The notes under the pieces are model-generated. The model ran no database searches. It saw only the letters and a program-made list of their open reading frames with translations, and was not told the origin of the DNA. A DNA stretch of 64,000 nucleotides, taken from positions 35,556,816 through 35,620,815 of the forward strand of contig CM069606.1 in the NCBI GenBank assembly GCA_035771175.1, written 5' to 3'. This DNA comes from Paratinospora sagittata. Its lineage: Eukaryota > Streptophyta > Magnoliopsida > Ranunculales > Menispermaceae. The first letter of the stretch is position 1. Each line of letters opens with the position of its first letter. Both the position numbers and the translations under genes were made by a program. Shown one piece after another: positions 60,339 to 64,000 of this stretch.

Positions 60339-61768
60339 TGTTGCGAAGAAGAGCAAAATTAGTGGGATTTATTTCCTTCCAGGAAAGATGATAAGCTTAG
60401 TAGTTGTTTTATTTAGCAGTTACTAATATTGTAATTATTACTATATGTGTGCATAGCCCTGTATGTCTATATATATGGTGTCCCTTCATTGAGACATCAT
60501 CACAAATAAGAAGAAATTCCCTCCTCTTCTCCCGTGGACGTAGGCCGTAGAGCCAAACTACGTTACATCTCTGTGTTTCTTTATTATTTTATTTTACAAC
60601 ATGGTATCAAAGCTTTAGGTTCGTACAACTGAGAATTCTTTTTCTTTTGGCCTTTATTGCCGAAATCTTTTTTTCGGCCTTCATCGTCGAGATTATCGTT
60701 GTCAGCCTTCATCGCCGGAATCGCACCACCTACCGTTGTGCGCTCCACTACCGTTTGCGAACAACGCTCCACTATCGCTGCCGACCTTCATCTCCGTTGT
60801 TGGTGTTCCTTGCTGCTGTTGCTGTCGTTGCCACTGGTTCAACACCATCGCCATCAACATCGTCGCTGCACATCTCTGCTGCTGCACATCTCCGTCACCT
60901 CTCGCTGAGCATCTCTAATTCTCCGTCATTGCTGGTTCATCACCATCGTCGCACGTCTCTGGTTCTCCGTCTCCCATCTCTCTCTACTGCTTGTTCGTCG
61001 TCTTTCTCTCTCTCTGATTCATCGTTTCTCTCTCTTTCTTCCCCTTCTTCTCCTTCTCCTTCTCCTTCTTCGTCTTCGTCTTCGTCTTCTATGTATCTTT
61101 TTATCTCTCTATCTTTCTTCTTTCTTTTTCTTTTGTAACCCAAAAAAAAAATCTGAATATATATAAGATATGAGAAAAAAAAAAAAAACGTCAACCTCCA
61201 TCTTCGCCCTTCATTGCCAAAGAGAGGCTTGTTTGGCCTTTCATCGCTGCTATTGAAGAATCTGACCAAGCATCATTATTGTTGTTGCTGCTTCCATCGG
61301 TACGTGAGCCAATAGAAAGATGTCCAGTGTACAATCAATTGAAGAGCACTCTCTTAAGCAAGTCAGATTCAATCAGGATGAGATCAAGAGATTGAGAACT
61401 CTACTTGACACTCTTGGAAAACCCTTAGGTACCAACTCATTGGCACATTCGGGTAAGTTTTCTATTTCTATTGATTCAAAGTCTCAGATAAATCCTTTGC
61501 AAACTCTTGGATTATAGATTCCGGTGCTACTGATCACATGACCAATTCCTGTCATATATTTCATACCTATAATCCATGTCCAAGCTGTCAAAAAATAGCC
61601 ACAACTGACGGGTCTTTAACAACAGTTGCAGGCATAGGAGATGTTCACATTAGCCATACACTTACACTTAGAAACGTACTTCATGTTCCGAAGCTATCCA
61701 CAAATCTTCTCTCTATACAAAAGTTAACACATGATCTAAACTGTAAAGTGATTTTCTATTCTACTCAT
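60339..61768 (+). mobile_element. Plus-strand copia 5' fragment, related to Copia-2/3
   Basis: LTR 60339-60601 (TG...CA, 263 bp, clearly related to the Copia-2 and Copia-3 LTRs), a primer site TGGTATCAAAGC at 60602-60613, then a leader rich in GGCCTTCATCGCCG words (60645-60720, 61205-61245). A short frame at 61320-61517 begins [15 protein letters not shown], and protease sequence runs to about 61768. There it is cut by the next element. Gag is missing, as in Copia-3, so the two may derive from one deleted ancestor. Confidence 0.8.
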
Positions 61769-62446
61769 TGACAATCTTAGAGAGTTTTGAGCAAAAAAGT
61801 ATATTCCTCTTGGAGGAGAATTCCCATTATATATCATGAATACAAGCTAATTTTTAGCCCTTAAAATAGCTAAACTACCATATACATATCTGTCCAAAAA
61901 TATCCTACAGCTAGAATATCCTAATTAAGGAAAAGATAAAAGATTTACAATCATAAAGACAATTGTCACAGCTGTACAAGGCATAAAATCTGCTAGCTTT
62001 AAAGGGCCAGCTAATTCCTTTGACATCCCCCCTCAAATAGATGCTGGTAAATCTACAAGCATCAATTTGCTAACAAGGAAGTTATGTCGTTGATGTGTCA
62101 TGGATTTGGTGAAGATATCCGCGATCTGTAGAGTGGTGGAGATATGTGGGAGGGTGATAACTTGGCGGTCATAGGCCTCCCGGATAGAGTGGCAGACAAC
62201 CTCTATGTGCTTCGTTCGTTCGTGGTAGACAGGATTGGCAGCAATTTGGATGGCACTAATGTTGTCAGCATGTAGGGGAGTAGGTTGAACTTGGGAGAAA
62301 TCGAGCTCTGTGAGGAGACCATGCAGCCAAATGGTCTCGGAACATGCAGCAGACATGGCGGGGTACTCTGCCTCATTGGATGATTTGGAGACAGAGTCTT
62401 GCTTCTTGCATTTCCAAGAGATAAGAGCATCACCAAGCAAGGTTCG
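61769..62446 (-). mobile_element. Copia-4 remnant: 3' LTR and RNase H
   Basis: LTR 61769-62025 (TG...CA) lies next to the minus-strand purine tract GAGGGGGGA (62026-62034). RNase H (62440-62033; EAEYPAMSAACSE, then KHIEVVCH, then the copia tail ADIFTKSM) follows. It stops abruptly near 62446. This is a different copia family from Copia-1 to 3. Confidence 0.85.
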
Positions 62447-62449
62447 AAA

Positions 62450-62830
62450 CTTCGATTTCGCCCGACACTTCGACCTTTAAAAATCAGAATTAATTCGGGG
62501 AAGCTTGAGAAGTCTTGGAGAATTATTGTAAAAATTCGCCAACTTAGAGAAGTTTAAAGAATTTCTATATAGATGTTAAAATATGCATAATTACTATTAG
62601 AAATGATGAAAACAAACCTAAATAGATACTTTTCACATATAAAAGTATAAATATAATTGGTTGAAACATGTGTTTTTACATTAACATTGTTTAATGCACA
62701 TCCAAGGATCGAAAATTCGATTTCAACTAGACTTCGGTCACTTGAAAATTGGAATTAATTTGGAGAAGTTTAATTTAACATGGAGAATTTTTGTAAAAAA
62801 TTCCTAATTAGAGAAGTTCAGAGAATTTTT
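62450..62830. repeat. Direct repeat pair of unknown origin
   Basis: About 62451-62580 and 62706-62830 are diverged direct copies. They share TTCGAT, a AATTAATT block, GAGAAGT and TTTTTGTAAAAA-like words. No coding region or element ends were found. Confidence 0.55.
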
Positions 62831-62950
62831 TTATGTATACTTAAATATATAGATTTATTGTAGTATAAGCTAAAAAACTAATATAAATAAACACTTTTAA
62901 TTCTTAAAAATACCAAGTGACCTAACAAAATCAATCTTATTAAGTGGGTT

Positions 62951-63613
62951 TGTAACACCTCGTAGTTTTAATAAAATACATACGTTGAAGTACGCGTATA
63001 TTGAGATGTATAATACACGTATTTTATATGTTGAAGCTAAATATACGCATGTATGAAACTACATGCTAGATTTAAGGAGTATTAGTAAATAAATGTAATT
63101 ATTAAATGAAGAAAATACATATGGGATCATCCAATATGGGTGCTTACAATTTAAAAAATGGAGTTGAATTAAATATGTGGATTGAAGTATGATTTAATGA
63201 CTTAATGAATAGTATGATTTAATGCATGTGTGTATATGAATACATGTGAAATAAGTGAATTGAGTTATAAATTAAATTAAGAAAACATGGATTTTGATTT
63301 GATATTTTGGATTATACAATGCTTGTGATGATGGAATGGGATGATCGTAAGTATCTATCATGTGAGAATTTGATGTGTGAATGAATGGAATGAATGAAAT
63401 GATTATATATATCTATATTGGATTTGATTTGTTGTATATCAGGAAAAAAAATGTGAAATGTCCATTTTATGTGGAGATGCTGTCAAAACTGTTGAGAATT
63501 ATTGTGAATGTCTGTTGAGGCTGATAGTGTATTATATACTGTATATGGGTATGTACAGTGTATAGTATATTGTGCCGGTCATGACGTCAGCCTACGTCAG
63601 GGGCGTCGTGACA
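62951..63613 (+). repeat. Gypsy-like solo LTR
   Basis: 663 bp beginning TGTAACACCTCG and ending CGTGACA, the ends of many plant Ty3/gypsy LTRs. GGGTT flanks both sides (62946-62950 and 63614-63618), a perfect 5-bp duplication. No internal gag-pol is present, as left by LTR-LTR recombination. The strand is given from the TGTAACACC start. Confidence 0.82.
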
Positions 63614-63618
63614 GGGTT

Positions 63619-64000
63619 GATGAATTTGAAATGGTGGCTTTTGGTCTTAATTTATTTTCTTTGTTTTGATATTTAGTTTTTTGGTGGCTTGCTTCTCAAC
63701 CATATACTTTGCTAGTTTGAATCCCACCATGCTTAATTTATTAGTTTATTATTTAAATGTATTGTTTTTTAATCTTGTTTTAAAAGAGTTAACTAAAAAA
63801 AGATGGCTTTGAAAACTTTTTTAATTTATTTTTAAGTTTTTATCTTATTTCAACTTTATTTATTTATTTTTTTGCTTCTTTTCTTCTCTTTTTGGTAAAG
63901 CATATCCCATAAACTACATAATTTGTTAGCTTATTAAATTATTTTTTAAAATTTATATTGCTATGTTGGTTGACGAAGTTGAAAATAATACATAATTATT
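63619..64000. other. AT-rich sequence to the window edge, nothing recognised
   Basis: Presumably still ABCA1 intron 13, because the exon with Walker A has not been reached. Confidence 0.4.

Noticed and set aside
59609..64000. Next ABCA1 exon with Walker A
   Set aside because: Searched by eye for the GHNGAGKS-type coding sequence after an acceptor; none found, so it must lie beyond the window.

Overview
This is plant nuclear DNA, almost certainly from a eudicot. The evidence is two spliced plant genes with GT-AG introns, initiator-Met-primed Ty1/copia elements, L1-type LINEs, and MULE, hAT-like and Harbinger-like DNA transposons. I cannot name the species from the sequence. There are no tRNA, rRNA or CRISPR features. 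Two host genes are present, divergently oriented about 22 kb apart and both cut by the window edges. GENE 1 (322-6554, minus) is a POL5 / DNA polymerase phi / MYBBP1A-like nucleolar protein: seven exons, about 994 residues, 3' end outside the window. GENE 2 (28542-59608, plus) is the 5' part of an ABCA1-type full-size ABC transporter: 13 exons, about 592 residues, ending just before the Walker A exon, which must lie beyond base 64000. Its exons are intact, but its introns are packed with transposons; introns 8, 11 and 13 are about 12.4 kb, 8.1 kb and at least 4.4 kb. LAYOUT. 1-6.6 kb: POL5, with a 5'-truncated LINE (14-bp target duplication) in intron 6 and a 55-bp tandem repeat in intron 1. 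6.6-7.8 kb: POL5 upstream region. 7.8-14.3 kb: a Harbinger/Tourist-like element (TTA duplication) holding a young Ty1/copia (Copia-1), whose polyprotein is broken by one 20-bp tandem duplication. 14.3-16 kb: unassigned repeats. 16-26.3 kb: a decayed LINE into which two MULEs of one family (A, B) inserted, each with a 10-bp target duplication. 26.3-28.5 kb: ABCA1 upstream region with a short MITE. 28.5-59.6 kb: ABCA1. Intron 7 holds a hAT-like element with a LINE piece inside. Intron 8 holds a degenerate copia, itself hit by a third MULE (C) and by a young copia (Copia-2). Intron 11 holds three LINE tails and Copia-3, a rearranged relative of Copia-2 with an internal hairpin. 59.6-64 kb: ABCA1 intron 13 with another LINE tail, a plus-strand copia fragment, a minus-strand copia remnant, and a gypsy-like solo LTR with a perfect 5-bp duplication. 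The most notable item is the MULE family. Its three members share long terminal inverted repeats and, beside them, arrays of an almost perfect palindrome. Copy C has captured four exons, with three introns and intact splice sites, of a divergent PAP2 (DUF212, acid phosphatase / vanadium haloperoxidase-related) gene, making it a Pack-MULE. Copy B carries seven 179-bp tandem units, most with a G-box core. The nesting gives a relative insertion order: old LINE and copia hosts, then MULEs and Copia-3, with Copia-1 and Copia-2 (LTRs differing at 2/311 and 1/257 sites) the youngest.
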